Below are positions 38,056 through 46,804 of a stretch of DNA of 64,000 bases, piece after piece. This DNA comes from an uncultured Rhodobiaceae bacterium. GTDB taxonomy: Bacteria; Pseudomonadota; Alphaproteobacteria; RS24. The notes beneath the pieces are model-generated. The model was given only the letters and a program-made list of their open reading frames with translations, had not been told where the DNA came from and did not search any database. The position numbers and the translations under genes were made by a program. The DNA is taken from assembly GCA_937876775.1 (NCBI GenBank), contig CALEFA010000070.1:124001-188000 (forward strand), written 5' to 3'. Numbering within the stretch: position 1 is the stretch's first letter; the number at the start of each line of letters is the position of its first letter.

Positions 38056-38143
38056 ATGAAAAATCATTACGGCAACGGCGCTGGTCACCATTATGTTGGT
38101 TGTTGCCGCTTTCGCAATACGTAGCCCAGTAGGTCTAATATGA
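38056..38143 (+). pseudogene. Probable frameshifted small membrane peptide gene coupled to the carboxylase
   Basis: An ATG at 38056, preceded by a good ribosome-binding site (GAGGGAGAG), runs into a run of five A (38059-38063). As written the frame gives only 22 polar residues. With one more A the frame would read a 29-residue peptide, KKIITATALVTIMLVVAAF then AIRSPVGLI, a typical one-helix membrane peptide. Its TGA (38141-38143) would overlap the ATG of the next gene in an ATGA junction. This suggests a real small gene broken by a one-base loss in a homopolymer, a sequencing error, or slippage-dependent expression. Confidence 0.5.
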
Positions 38144-39990
38144 GTGAGAGCAAAAATAAAACCATTCGCATTCAAGCGCCCATGCAGGCGGTGGTGCATC
38201 AAGTCAATGTCGCGGTCGGTGATAGCGTCGCCGCTGGACAGGAAGTCGCCGTGTTAGAGGCGATGAAAATGCAGCACGGGATTACGGCTCCGACATCGGG
38301 TGTGGTCAAGGCCATCAGCGTGGCTGTCGGCGAGGTGGTCGAACAAAATGGCGCGATTTTGAGCCTCGACAGCGGCACTGAAACCGCCGTTGCCGAAAGC
38401 AAAACCGACACTCAGGATCTGGATTATATTCGCCCGGATTTGGCCGAGTTAAATGCCCGTCTTGACCGCACGCTAGATGCCGCGCGGCCAGAAAAAATGG
38501 CGCGACGGCATGAAAAAGGCCACCGGTCGGCGCGCGAAAATGTTGATGATTTATGTGATGCCGATAGTTTCATCGAATTTGGTCAATTGGTGGTTGCCGC
38601 CCAGCGCTTGCGCCGCGATTTGGATGATTTGATTGACAACACACCAGCCGATGGCATGGTCGCTGGCTTTGGCGCCATTAACGGCGATTTATTCGATGAT
38701 GATAAATCCCGTGTCGCCATTCTGGCCTATGATTACACGGTTCTAGCCGGCACGCAGGGCGCCTTTAACCACAAGAAAACCGACCGCCTTTTGGAATTGG
38801 CGCAGGATTGGCAAACACCGGTTATTTTCTTCACCGAAGGTGGCGGCGGACGGCCCGGAGATACTGATTTCGCCAAAATTCAGGCGGCGACGCTGGATGT
38901 CATGACCTTTGCAACCTTCGCCAAAGCCAGTGGTGTGGCGCCGCGCATTGCCATTAACAATGGCTATTGTTTTGCTGGCAATGCGGTGTTGTTTGGCTGC
39001 GCTGATGTCACCATTGCCACCAAAGACAGCTATATTGGCATGGGCGGCCCGGCCATGGTTGAAGGTGGCGGGCTTGGCGTAGTGGCAGCAACAGATATTG
39101 GCCCGATGGATGTGCAAACCGCCAATGGGGTGGTTGATTTATTGGCCGAGGATGAAGCTGATGCGGTGCGTTTGGCGAAAAAACTCTTGAGCTATTTCCA
39201 AGGTGCCATTGCGCCAACTGATTGTGCCGATCAGCGCAAATTACGCCATGTTATTCCCGAGGATCGCAAGCGCGCCTATGACATGCGCGAAGCCATAGAG
39301 CTGATGGCCGACACCGATAGTTTTCTCGAACTACGGCGCGGTTATGGTGCGGGTATGATTACGGGTTTCGTGCGCGTTGAAGGTCGCCCGTTTGGCCTGA
39401 TTGCCAATAACCCAAACCATTTGGGCGGTGCCATTGATGCGGAGGCGGCAGAGAAAGCGGCTCGCTTCTTGCAATTATGCGATGCTTTTGATGTGCCGAT
39501 TTTGTCATTCTGCGACACGCCGGGCTTTATGGTGGGGCCAGATCATGAGAAAAACGCGACTGTTCGGCGCGCCTCATCCTTGATGGTGGTTGGTGCCAGC
39601 CTTACTGTGCCGGTGTTTATGATTTGCCTGCGCAAAGGCTATGGTCTAGGCGCTCAAGCTATGGCCATGGGTAGTTTCCATGTGCCGCAATTTACCATTG
39701 CTTGGCCGACTGGCGAGTTTGGCCCTATGGGCTTGGAGGGTGCGGTGCGGCTTGGCTATAGCAAAGAATTGGCAGCCGCAGGCTCGGAAGCTGAGCAGGA
39801 AGCCTTGTTCAATAAATTGCTCAACGCCATGTATGAAAGTGGCAAGGCATTGAATGTCGCCATGTATCAGGAAATTGATGCAGTCATTGACCCACGCGAC
39901 ACGCGGGCATGGATCTCGCGTGGCATTAAATCCATGCCAGTTGGTAAAAAAGGCGGTAAGGGAAAACGCCCGTTTATTGATACTTGGTAG
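38140..39990 (+). CDS. Acyl-CoA carboxylase carboxyltransferase with N-terminal biotinyl domain
   Basis: A 616-residue fusion. Residues 8-75 are a biotin carboxyl carrier domain with biotinylation site EAMKMQH (K43). Residues from about 100 form an acyl-CoA carboxyltransferase of the propionyl/methylcrotonyl-CoA beta type (EGGGGRPGD, GNAVLFGCADVTIATKDSY, then SFCDTPGFMVGPDHEK and GYGLGAQAMAMGS). No biotin carboxylase domain is present in this protein. The nearest is encoded 9 kb downstream, which has its own BCCP, so the partner is unclear. It is not part of the AtuA operon; the convergent monooxygenase gene ends 2 bp away. Confidence 0.9.
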   Translation: MSESKNKTIRIQAPMQAVVHQVNVAVGDSVAAGQEVAVLEAMKMQHGITAPTSGVVKAISVAVGEVVEQNGAILSLDSGTETAVAESKTDTQDLDYIRPDLAELNARLDRTLDAARPEKMARRHEKGHRSARENVDDLCDADSFIEFGQLVVAAQRLRRDLDDLIDNTPADGMVAGFGAINGDLFDDDKSRVAILAYDYTVLAGTQGAFNHKKTDRLLELAQDWQTPVIFFTEGGGGRPGDTDFAKIQAATLDVMTFATFAKASGVAPRIAINNGYCFAGNAVLFGCADVTIATKDSYIGMGGPAMVEGGGLGVVAATDIGPMDVQTANGVVDLLAEDEADAVRLAKKLLSYFQGAIAPTDCADQRKLRHVIPEDRKRAYDMREAIELMADTDSFLELRRGYGAGMITGFVRVEGRPFGLIANNPNHLGGAIDAEAAEKAARFLQLCDAFDVPILSFCDTPGFMVGPDHEKNATVRRASSLMVVGASLTVPVFMICLRKGYGLGAQAMAMGSFHVPQFTIAWPTGEFGPMGLEGAVRLGYSKELAAAGSEAEQEALFNKLLNAMYESGKALNVAMYQEIDAVIDPRDTRAWISRGIKSMPVGKKGGKGKRPFIDTW

Positions 39991-39992
39991 GG

Positions 39993-41870
39993 CTATCCGG
40001 TGCGAAACGCCTGCACATCAAATTGCCGCGTCATATGCCAATAGTCCACCATGCGCCACGGCATCACTGAGTAAACGCGGTTTTTCGAATTGCGATAATA
40101 AGTGTTGAGCTGAGGGTGCATCCAAATCAGGTCAGCGTGTAACGCATTATATTTATCCATATAATGTTGTTGCGCCTCCGGTTTGGCATCCAGAATATCA
40201 ATTTCATGCGCCAGCATATCGCTAATGGCATTGGCAATATAATGCGCATGGCATTCGGCAATAAACATGCCACTGCCGCCATGGCCAAGACCCGTTGTCG
40301 GGCCTGCCATCATGAAGAAATTAGGAAAATCAGGCACGCAAATTCCCAAATAGGCTTGCGGGTCATCGCCATTCCACACTTGGTCGAGGCGTTGGCCACG
40401 ACCGGTAATGTTCAGTCGGCTGGCCATTTTGGTGACTTCAAAACCGGTCGCCATGATGACAATATCAGCTGTGCAGTGATTGCCCTTTTGACCTATCACG
40501 TCATTTGCGCCAAAAGCCGCCACCCCTTCATTATACAGGGTCACATTGGGTTTGCGGATGGTGTCATACCAGCCATTGTCCAATAGAATACGTTTGCCAT
40601 AGGGCGGGTAGCTGGGCATGGATTTTTCGATTAAGTCAGGTCGCCCATTAAGTTTATCGACCATATAGTCGACCATCTCCTGCCGGTGGCGATCATTGAC
40701 CCGATTCATTGCGCGCTCCGGATGCGGCCATTCAGGGTCTTTTCTCAAGAACGGCAGCAGCCCGTCGCCATAGCGCCAAAACATAGTGAAGCGAAACCAG
40801 GCGGCGTAAAACGGCACGTTTTCGAGCAGATAATGTGCCTGTTCGCTCAGCGCATCATGATAACGCGGTATTGGCCGCGCCCATTGCGGGCTGCGTTGAA
40901 AAATCGTTAGCTCGCCCACCTCATCGGCAATCGCTGGCACAATTTGCATGGAGGACGCACCCGTGCCGACAATCGCAACCTTTTTATCTTTTAACTCAAG
41001 CCCCTCCGGCCAATGGCTTGAATGGAATATCGGTCCCTGAAAATCTTCTAGCCCATCAATCGGCGGCAGTTTGGGCACGCTTATTTGCCCCACAGCGCTG
41101 ACTAAAATCGGCGTCACCATGGTTTGCGCCTCGCCATCCTGAATAATCTCAAGGTGCCAGTTTTTCTCGTCCTCTTGCCAATCGACCCGCATCACTTCGG
41201 TGTTAAAGCGAATATGTTGTCGCACACTAAATTCGTCGGCCTTTTTAGAAATATAGGTTTGAATTTCTTTTTGCGGCGCGAAATAGCGACTCCAGCGCTC
41301 AATTTTACCAAAGCTGAAACTATAGGCGTGATTGGGGGTGTCAACGCCGGCCCCCGGATAGGTGTTCTCCCACCAAGTGCCGCCGACATCCTGGTTCTTT
41401 TCCAAAATTATATGGTCGAGGCCTTTGTCATTTAGCAATTTGCCCAGCGCAATACCGGCAACACCGGCGCCGATAATAATAATCGGCGCGGCCGGTTTTT
41501 TGCGTGGCGCCGTAATGTCTGTACCAAGCGCATGAAAGCCCATTTGCTCACGCATCATTGGCGCATATTCTTCCGCCACTTTCTCGCTCAGGCAGTGGCG
41601 CATCATGGTTAACAGCGTGGCCTCATCAGGGTTGGGCAGGGCGGGCGCGGTATCGGTCAAAAGCGCATCGGCCGCCGCCTGACAAATTTCGGCCCGTAGG
41701 TCATTGTCAAAACCAGCGTCTTCAGCGGCAATCAAATTGACGTCACGACGCGGCGTATAGGGCGGCATCAGCCATTTACCGTCGCCGGTAAAGTGATACA
41801 AAACCATCAACAACACGCGCATATCAGCATGCGGCAAGGCATCGATGAGCGCTTGTCGATCTAATTGCAT
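39993..41870 (-). CDS. Baeyer-Villiger-type flavin monooxygenase
   Basis: A 625-residue flavoprotein monooxygenase. The FAD-binding Rossmann motif IIGAGVAGIALG is at about residues 132-143, after an unusual 130-residue N-terminal extension. The type I Baeyer-Villiger fingerprint FxGxxxHxxxW is F277-G279-H283-W287 in FQGPIFHSSHWPEG. A second Rossmann motif AIVGTGASSMQ binds NADPH. Such enzymes insert oxygen next to a ketone, giving an ester or lactone. The ATG at 41870 follows GAGGGAAG and overlaps the end of the CoA-transferase gene by 10 bp, so it is the last gene of the tetR-led operon. Confidence 0.9.
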   Translation of the reverse strand: MQLDRQALIDALPHADMRVLLMVLYHFTGDGKWLMPPYTPRRDVNLIAAEDAGFDNDLRAEICQAAADALLTDTAPALPNPDEATLLTMMRHCLSEKVAEEYAPMMREQMGFHALGTDITAPRKKPAAPIIIIGAGVAGIALGKLLNDKGLDHIILEKNQDVGGTWWENTYPGAGVDTPNHAYSFSFGKIERWSRYFAPQKEIQTYISKKADEFSVRQHIRFNTEVMRVDWQEDEKNWHLEIIQDGEAQTMVTPILVSAVGQISVPKLPPIDGLEDFQGPIFHSSHWPEGLELKDKKVAIVGTGASSMQIVPAIADEVGELTIFQRSPQWARPIPRYHDALSEQAHYLLENVPFYAAWFRFTMFWRYGDGLLPFLRKDPEWPHPERAMNRVNDRHRQEMVDYMVDKLNGRPDLIEKSMPSYPPYGKRILLDNGWYDTIRKPNVTLYNEGVAAFGANDVIGQKGNHCTADIVIMATGFEVTKMASRLNITGRGQRLDQVWNGDDPQAYLGICVPDFPNFFMMAGPTTGLGHGGSGMFIAECHAHYIANAISDMLAHEIDILDAKPEAQQHYMDKYNALHADLIWMHPQLNTYYRNSKNRVYSVMPWRMVDYWHMTRQFDVQAFRTG

Positions 41871-43069
41871 GCGACGCTTCCCTCTGCGCACAGCGCCTCA
41901 ATGCGCGCTTGCTCAAACCCTAATTCTTGCAAAATTTCGGCACTATGCTGCCCCAACGCCGGACTATCGGCGGCCAAAGAAGTGGCCTTGCCTTCGAATA
42001 AAACCGGCGGTGTTGGCACAGTAATTTTGCCCATGGTTTGTGTCACATAGCTCTCTATCGCACCGATTGCGTTAATCTGATCATTGGCACTTAACGTGTC
42101 GCGTCGTTCACAAATCGTGCATGGCACATCGGCCGCCTCAAGAATTGCCATCGCCTCATGCACGCCGATATCGATTTTTGGGTTTTTCAGCACACGCATG
42201 ACCTTATCCATATTCATTGCCCGTCCGGCCATAGAATTAAAGTCTGGATCATCGAGCAATTCTGGATGTCCCAGCATCGGCAGGAGCGCCTCCCAATGGT
42301 GGTCATGCAAAGCCGCAATGGTCAGCGCCCCATCTTTTAATTTCAGCACTTGATAATAATCAGACATTGGCGGCATCACCATGGCTTCGCGATCATCGGC
42401 CTCAAGCGTTTGGTTCATCATCATATCGGGCCATAAAAAGGCGAGGCAGGCGTGTAGCATAGAAATATCAATATGCTGCCCAACGCCGGTGCTGGCGCGA
42501 GCCAACAGCGCTGCCGTCGCCGCTTGAGCCACCGTATAGGCGGTCACCTTGTCGCAAATCAGCGACCGCACATAGGCATATTCATCAGATGCTTCGCCTT
42601 GCAAATCGGTCAACCCTGAAAGGCCTTGGATGACATGGTCATAAGCTGGTTTGGCCGCCATCGGGCCGGTCGTGCCGAAGCCACTGACGGCGATATAGAC
42701 AAGTTTCGGGTTGAGCGCGCGCAATCTATCACTGCCAAAGCCGAGCCGATTCATCACCCCGGGGCGATAGTTGTGCAAAATCACATCGGCTTCCTGCGCC
42801 AGTTGCGTTACCGCTTCTTGTCCGGCTTCTGATTTCAAATCAATGGCCAGCGATCGTTTGCCGCGATTGCAATTGTTGAACAATGTCGACATGCCGGCCT
42901 TTTGCGTGCCGATTTTGCGCATGGCGTCGCCGATGCCGGGCGGTTCAACTTTAACCACGCTAGCCCCTTGCGCGCGCAGGGTCATGGCGGCCAGCGAGCA
43001 GGTGATCATGGTTGATAATTCGACGACCTTCACACCGGCCAGCGGTTGTTGTGCTGTTGCGTGTGACAT
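41861..43069 (-). CDS. CaiB/BaiF-family (class III) CoA transferase
   Basis: A 402-residue class III CoA transferase that moves CoA from a donor thioester to an organic acid. It begins PLAGVKVVELSTMITCSLAAMTLRAQGASV, here read in parts, with VVKVEPPGIGD, NRGKRSLAIDLKSEAG and DVILHNYRPGVMNRLGFG, all typical. The central ISGFGTTGPM-like segment reads AVSGFGTTGPMAAKP. It would activate or exchange a pathway acid in place of an acyl-CoA synthetase. Gene order tetR, dehydrogenase, this gene, monooxygenase suggests one operon. Confidence 0.92.
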   Translation of the reverse strand: MSHATAQQPLAGVKVVELSTMITCSLAAMTLRAQGASVVKVEPPGIGDAMRKIGTQKAGMSTLFNNCNRGKRSLAIDLKSEAGQEAVTQLAQEADVILHNYRPGVMNRLGFGSDRLRALNPKLVYIAVSGFGTTGPMAAKPAYDHVIQGLSGLTDLQGEASDEYAYVRSLICDKVTAYTVAQAATAALLARASTGVGQHIDISMLHACLAFLWPDMMMNQTLEADDREAMVMPPMSDYYQVLKLKDGALTIAALHDHHWEALLPMLGHPELLDDPDFNSMAGRAMNMDKVMRVLKNPKIDIGVHEAMAILEAADVPCTICERRDTLSANDQINAIGAIESYVTQTMGKITVPTPPVLFEGKATSLAADSPALGQHSAEILQELGFEQARIEALCAEGSVACN

Positions 43070-43102
43070 TTACCCCTCCCTAAATACACATCAGAGACCA
43101 GC

Positions 43103-44245
43103 CTAAAGCCCCATTTGTTTCACCGTCAAGTCACGCATAATTTCCTGTGACCCGCCGCCAATGGCTTGCACTTTAACTTCGCGATAAATCCGCTCGACCG
43201 CATTGCCGCGTAAATATCCGGCGCCGCCGAAAATTTGCATAGCTTCGCTGGCAATCCACTCCAAATTAGTAGAGCAGAAAAACTTCAACTTGCTGATCTC
43301 GGCAACCGGTGTGTCGCCAGTGTTGATGATTTCCGCGACCTGATTGAGATAGGCGTCCATGGCGTCAATTTTGGCTGACATATCAGCCAATTTATGGCGG
43401 ATTACCTGATGTTTGATGAGCGGTTTGTTGAAGGTCTGTCGGTCCGTCGCATAGGCCACACATTCGTCAAACAAGCGCATCGACATGCCGAGCATTTGCG
43501 CTGCCATCCAAAACCGCTCATTGTTGAAATTATTCATAATGGCGTAAAAACCCTTGTGCTCTTCACCCATGAGGTTGGCGGCAGGAATGCGGCACTCGTC
43601 GAAATACAAAGTCGCCGTGTCGGAAGCCCACCACCCCATTTTGCGTTCGATTGGTGTGCGCGAAAATCCCGGCGTATCGGCTTCGACGAAGAACAGCGAT
43701 ATGCCGCCCATGCCGTCACCGCCGGTGCGGGCGCCAATAACAAAATATGATGCCTGCATGCCACCGGTGATGAACATTTTCTGGCCATTGAGAACCCACT
43801 CATCACCGTCTTTGCGGGCTGTGGTTTTCATATTGGCCACATCTGAGCCGCCGCCTGGTTCAGTAATTCCCAAGGCGCCGCCCTTGCGACCTGATAATAA
43901 TTCCGGCAACACCCGCTGGCGAATTTCGTCATTAGCCAATTCGGTGAGCGGCTTCAGCATGATGGAGCGCGAGCCGACGCTGGCCATCAGACCACCGGCC
44001 GAACTACGGCCCATTTCAACGCCACTGGCTTTGCGCATATGCGCATCATCAAACCCCAGACCACCGTATTCTTCCGGTATATCGAAACCAAAAACCCCGA
44101 GGGCGCAAATCTTCTCATTCATCTCATGCGGATAGGCGCCAGCTTCGTCCCAAGCGTCGACATGCGGCCAGACTTCGGCTTCGAGAAATTTGGCGATACT
44201 GTCTTTGAAGGCGCGGCGCTGTTCATTTTCAAACGGGTTTATCAT
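43103..44245 (-). CDS. Acyl-CoA dehydrogenase
   Basis: A 380-residue FAD-dependent dehydrogenase that forms a 2,3-double bond in an acyl-CoA. Conserved motifs are GALGITEPGGGSDVANMKTTA (split here by two family signature halves), WVLNGQKMFITGG and QIFGGAGYLRGNAVERIYR at the C-terminal end. In an Atu-like pathway the equivalent (AtuD) desaturates citronellyl-CoA. Its start overlaps the end of the tetR gene by 17 bp, so expression is directly tied to that regulator. Confidence 0.94.
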   Translation of the reverse strand: MINPFENEQRRAFKDSIAKFLEAEVWPHVDAWDEAGAYPHEMNEKICALGVFGFDIPEEYGGLGFDDAHMRKASGVEMGRSSAGGLMASVGSRSIMLKPLTELANDEIRQRVLPELLSGRKGGALGITEPGGGSDVANMKTTARKDGDEWVLNGQKMFITGGMQASYFVIGARTGGDGMGGISLFFVEADTPGFSRTPIERKMGWWASDTATLYFDECRIPAANLMGEEHKGFYAIMNNFNNERFWMAAQMLGMSMRLFDECVAYATDRQTFNKPLIKHQVIRHKLADMSAKIDAMDAYLNQVAEIINTGDTPVAEISKLKFFCSTNLEWIASEAMQIFGGAGYLRGNAVERIYREVKVQAIGGGSQEIMRDLTVKQMGL

Positions 44246-44921
44246 GGCTCTCTCCTGTCCGTTGACGGGTTTCTAAATAGGGCGCAATCAGGCGTCCAAA
44301 TCGATTAATCGCCCGATCAATTTCATTCGGATCGGGGGTGAAGGGTTGTTGCAAAATCAGCCCGCGCATAAAGGTGCGGGCAATCATCCAAATCTGCCGC
44401 ACGTCATCATCATCGCCATGCGGCGAGGCATAAAAGGCGACGACGGCTTCATCAAGCATGGCATTCCAGTCGCGCAACCGACTGCCGACACGGTTCTGCA
44501 ATTTTTTGTCGGTGCGCGTCGCCAGCAGCACTTCCGACAGGGCGCGGCCTTTTGGCGTGCCAGTCATATTGCGCGCCAGCCAGCGTAAATCGGCAATAAT
44601 ATCGGTTTGGCTCAATTTTTTTGATGGCAGCGACGGGCGCAAAAGGCTCTCCAATAAATGGTCAATCGTTGCCACCATAAGCAATTCCTTCGACGGAAAA
44701 TGGTGGGTCAGGGCGCCACGCGACACATTAGCTTGCGCTTGAATACGCGCGATGGAGGTATCGGCATAGCCAAATTTATCGAGGCAGGCAGTCGTTGCTT
44801 CCAGTAAAACGCGGCGCGCCTCGTCTGATTGCCGCTGCCGAACGCCGCCCTCATCCGCGTCGGTGGTATCACCGGCGCGGGCGTTATTCATGGCTGTAGT
44901 GACATTTATTTGCGACGACAT
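44229..44921 (-). CDS. TetR/AcrR-family transcriptional regulator
   Basis: A 230-residue regulator with a TetR-type DNA-binding domain at about residues 33-80: the helix-turn-helix reads TSIARIQAQANVSRGALTHHF, here as 21 residues broken at SRGA in normal family alignments, and the typical FPSKELL follows. The C-terminal ligand-binding domain is helical and variable. The ATG at 44921 follows GGGAG by 6 bp and is preferred to a TTG two codons upstream. It leads the leftward operon and diverges from the AtuA operon; a perfect palindrome in the 92-bp gap is its likely operator. Confidence 0.93.
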   Translation of the reverse strand: MSSQINVTTAMNNARAGDTTDADEGGVRQRQSDEARRVLLEATTACLDKFGYADTSIARIQAQANVSRGALTHHFPSKELLMVATIDHLLESLLRPSLPSKKLSQTDIIADLRWLARNMTGTPKGRALSEVLLATRTDKKLQNRVGSRLRDWNAMLDEAVVAFYASPHGDDDDVRQIWMIARTFMRGLILQQPFTPDPNEIDRAINRFGRLIAPYLETRQRTGESHDKPV

Positions 44922-44962
44922 CAGCAACTCCCTGAAATTAAGATTAGCTTCAACTTTAGGAC

Positions 44963-44992
44963 TTTACAAGCAGAACAACCGTTCTGTAATAT
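44963..44992 (+). promoter_or_regulatory. Promoter of the AtuA operon with overlapping TetR-type operator
   Basis: CAGAAC (44971-44976) and GTTCTG (44981-44986) form a perfect 6-bp inverted repeat around AACC. It lies between a -35-like TTTACA (44963-44968) and -10-like sequences TGTAAT (44985-44990) or TAATAT (44987-44992). A dimer bound there would block RNA polymerase. It is the only strong palindrome in the tetR/AtuA gap, so it is probably the site for the adjacent TetR regulator controlling both directions. Confidence 0.65.
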
Positions 44993-45013
44993 CAAAATTG
45001 AGGGAGATAAAAC

Positions 45014-46804
45014 ATGTCCAAAAAAATTCGCATTGGCGGCGCTAGTGGCTATTGGGGCGAGTCGATGATGGCGACCCCACAATTGCTGCAAGTCGACGGA
45101 TTAGATTATCTGGTTTATGATTTTTTGGCTGAAATCACCATGTCGATTATGGCTCGCGCCCGCGCATCGCGGCCAGAGGCCGGCTATGCGACAGATTTTA
45201 TCACCGGCGTTTTGAAACCAAATTTGCGCGACATTGCTGATAAGAAAGTCAAAATTCTAACCAATGCGGGCGGGGTTAATCCGCAAAGTTGCGGCGCTGC
45301 AGCGCGCGCTTTAATCGCTGAAATGGGCTTGGATTTGAAAGTCGCGGTAATCAGCGGCGATGACTTGCTGGCCAATGGCGACCAGCTGACCGCCTATAAG
45401 GATATGTTCTCCGGCGTTGAGTTTCCTGAAGTTGATAAATTAGCCAGCGTTAACGCCTATCTTGGTGGCTTTCCGGTGGCCACCGCTCTGGATGCCGGCG
45501 CTGACATTGTTATCACTGGCCGCAGTGTTGATAGCGCGGTCACTTTGGGGGCGTGTATTCATGCCTTTGGCTGGACGCCGGAAGATTACAATCAGTTGGC
45601 CGGTGGCTCATTGGCCGGACATATTATTGAATGTGGCCCGCAAGCCACTGGCGGCAACTTCACCGATTGGCAATTGGTCAAAGATAATATTGCCAATATT
45701 GGCTACCCATTTATCGACATTGACGCGCAGGGTGATTTCACTTGTTCCAAGCTCGAAGGCACTGGCGGCATCGTCAATGTTGGCACTGTCGCCGAGCAAA
45801 TGGTTTATGAAATCGGCGACCCGCAAGCCTATATGTTGCCCGATGTCACTTGCGATTTTTCAAATGTGACCATCACCCAAAGCGGCGACAATGTCGTGCG
45901 CGTCGAAAAGGCCAAAGGCTACCCACCCAGCGACAGCTATAAAGTCAGCGCGACCTATTTCGACGGTTTTCGGGTTGGCACAATGATGAGTTTTGTTGGT
46001 CTGGAGGCGGCTGAAAAAGCGCGGGTATTCGCCGCCGCTGCGTTTGAGCGCACACGCTATCAACTGCGGCAGCACAATCTGGCCGATTTTGAAGAGACCA
46101 GTATCGAGATCATTGGCGATGATAGCCAATATGGCGCTGCCGCTGTCTCATCTAGCTCGCGAGAAGTGGTGTTGAAAATTGCCGCCAAACACGAAGACAT
46201 GTCAGGTGCTGGCGCTTTGCTGAAAGAAATCAGCGGCCTTGGTTTGGCGACACCAGCCGGACTGGCAATGTTTGCCGGCTCGCGCCCCAAGCCGTCGCCT
46301 TTGGTGCGCTTGTTCTCTTTCTTAATTCCGAAAAAACATATTGCCATCACTTTGGATGTCGATGGCGTTGAAAGCCAAATCGACGTCATTGATGGTCAGC
46401 CTTTCGACGCCAGTAAATTGCAGCGTCCTGAAGCGCCAGCCGCTATCGAGCAAGATGGCCTAGTCGAAGTGCCGCTGGTGAAATTGGCGTGGGGGCGTTC
46501 GGGCGACAAGGGCAATAAGGCCAATGTTGGCATTATCGCCCGCGATGCTTCCTATCTGCCTTATATATGGGCGGCGCTGGATGAGGCGGCGATTGTCAGA
46601 AGGTTTGGTCATTTCATGGCCGAGGGGTCGGGGTGCACGCGCTATTATTTACCCGGCAGCCACGCTATTAATTTTCTCATTGATGAAGCCTTGGGTGGCG
46701 GAGGGGTTGCCAGTTTGCGCAATGACCCGCAAGGTAAGGCCTATGCACAAATTCTTCTTGATCATCCGATCGCTGTTCCCACTCATATTGCGGAGGCCGT
46801 GTAA
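45014..46804 (+). CDS. AtuA-family protein (acyclic terpene utilisation / DUF1446)
   Basis: A 596-residue protein of the AtuA/DUF1446 family. It opens KIRIGGASGYWGESMMAT and carries ILTNAGGVNPQSCGAAARAL, DIVITGRSVDSAVTLG and GTGGIVNVGTVAEQM. The C-terminal AtuA-like ferredoxin-fold domain starts near residue 485 (VPLVKLAWGRSGDKGNKANV). AtuA is needed for citronellol and geraniol catabolism in Pseudomonas, but its reaction is unproven. It is first in a five-gene operon, with a GAGGGAG ribosome-binding site, directly downstream of the palindromic operator. Assigned by family motifs; the true substrate may not be a terpene. Confidence 0.9.
   Translation: MSKKIRIGGASGYWGESMMATPQLLQVDGLDYLVYDFLAEITMSIMARARASRPEAGYATDFITGVLKPNLRDIADKKVKILTNAGGVNPQSCGAAARALIAEMGLDLKVAVISGDDLLANGDQLTAYKDMFSGVEFPEVDKLASVNAYLGGFPVATALDAGADIVITGRSVDSAVTLGACIHAFGWTPEDYNQLAGGSLAGHIIECGPQATGGNFTDWQLVKDNIANIGYPFIDIDAQGDFTCSKLEGTGGIVNVGTVAEQMVYEIGDPQAYMLPDVTCDFSNVTITQSGDNVVRVEKAKGYPPSDSYKVSATYFDGFRVGTMMSFVGLEAAEKARVFAAAAFERTRYQLRQHNLADFEETSIEIIGDDSQYGAAAVSSSSREVVLKIAAKHEDMSGAGALLKEISGLGLATPAGLAMFAGSRPKPSPLVRLFSFLIPKKHIAITLDVDGVESQIDVIDGQPFDASKLQRPEAPAAIEQDGLVEVPLVKLAWGRSGDKGNKANVGIIARDASYLPYIWAALDEAAIVRRFGHFMAEGSGCTRYYLPGSHAINFLIDEALGGGGVASLRNDPQGKAYAQILLDHPIAVPTHIAEAV

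Noticed and set aside
43554-44135. 193-codon frame opposite the acyl-CoA dehydrogenase
   Set aside because: Shadow of the GC-skewed codons of the dehydrogenase; composition is Pro/Ser/Arg-rich with no recognisable motif.
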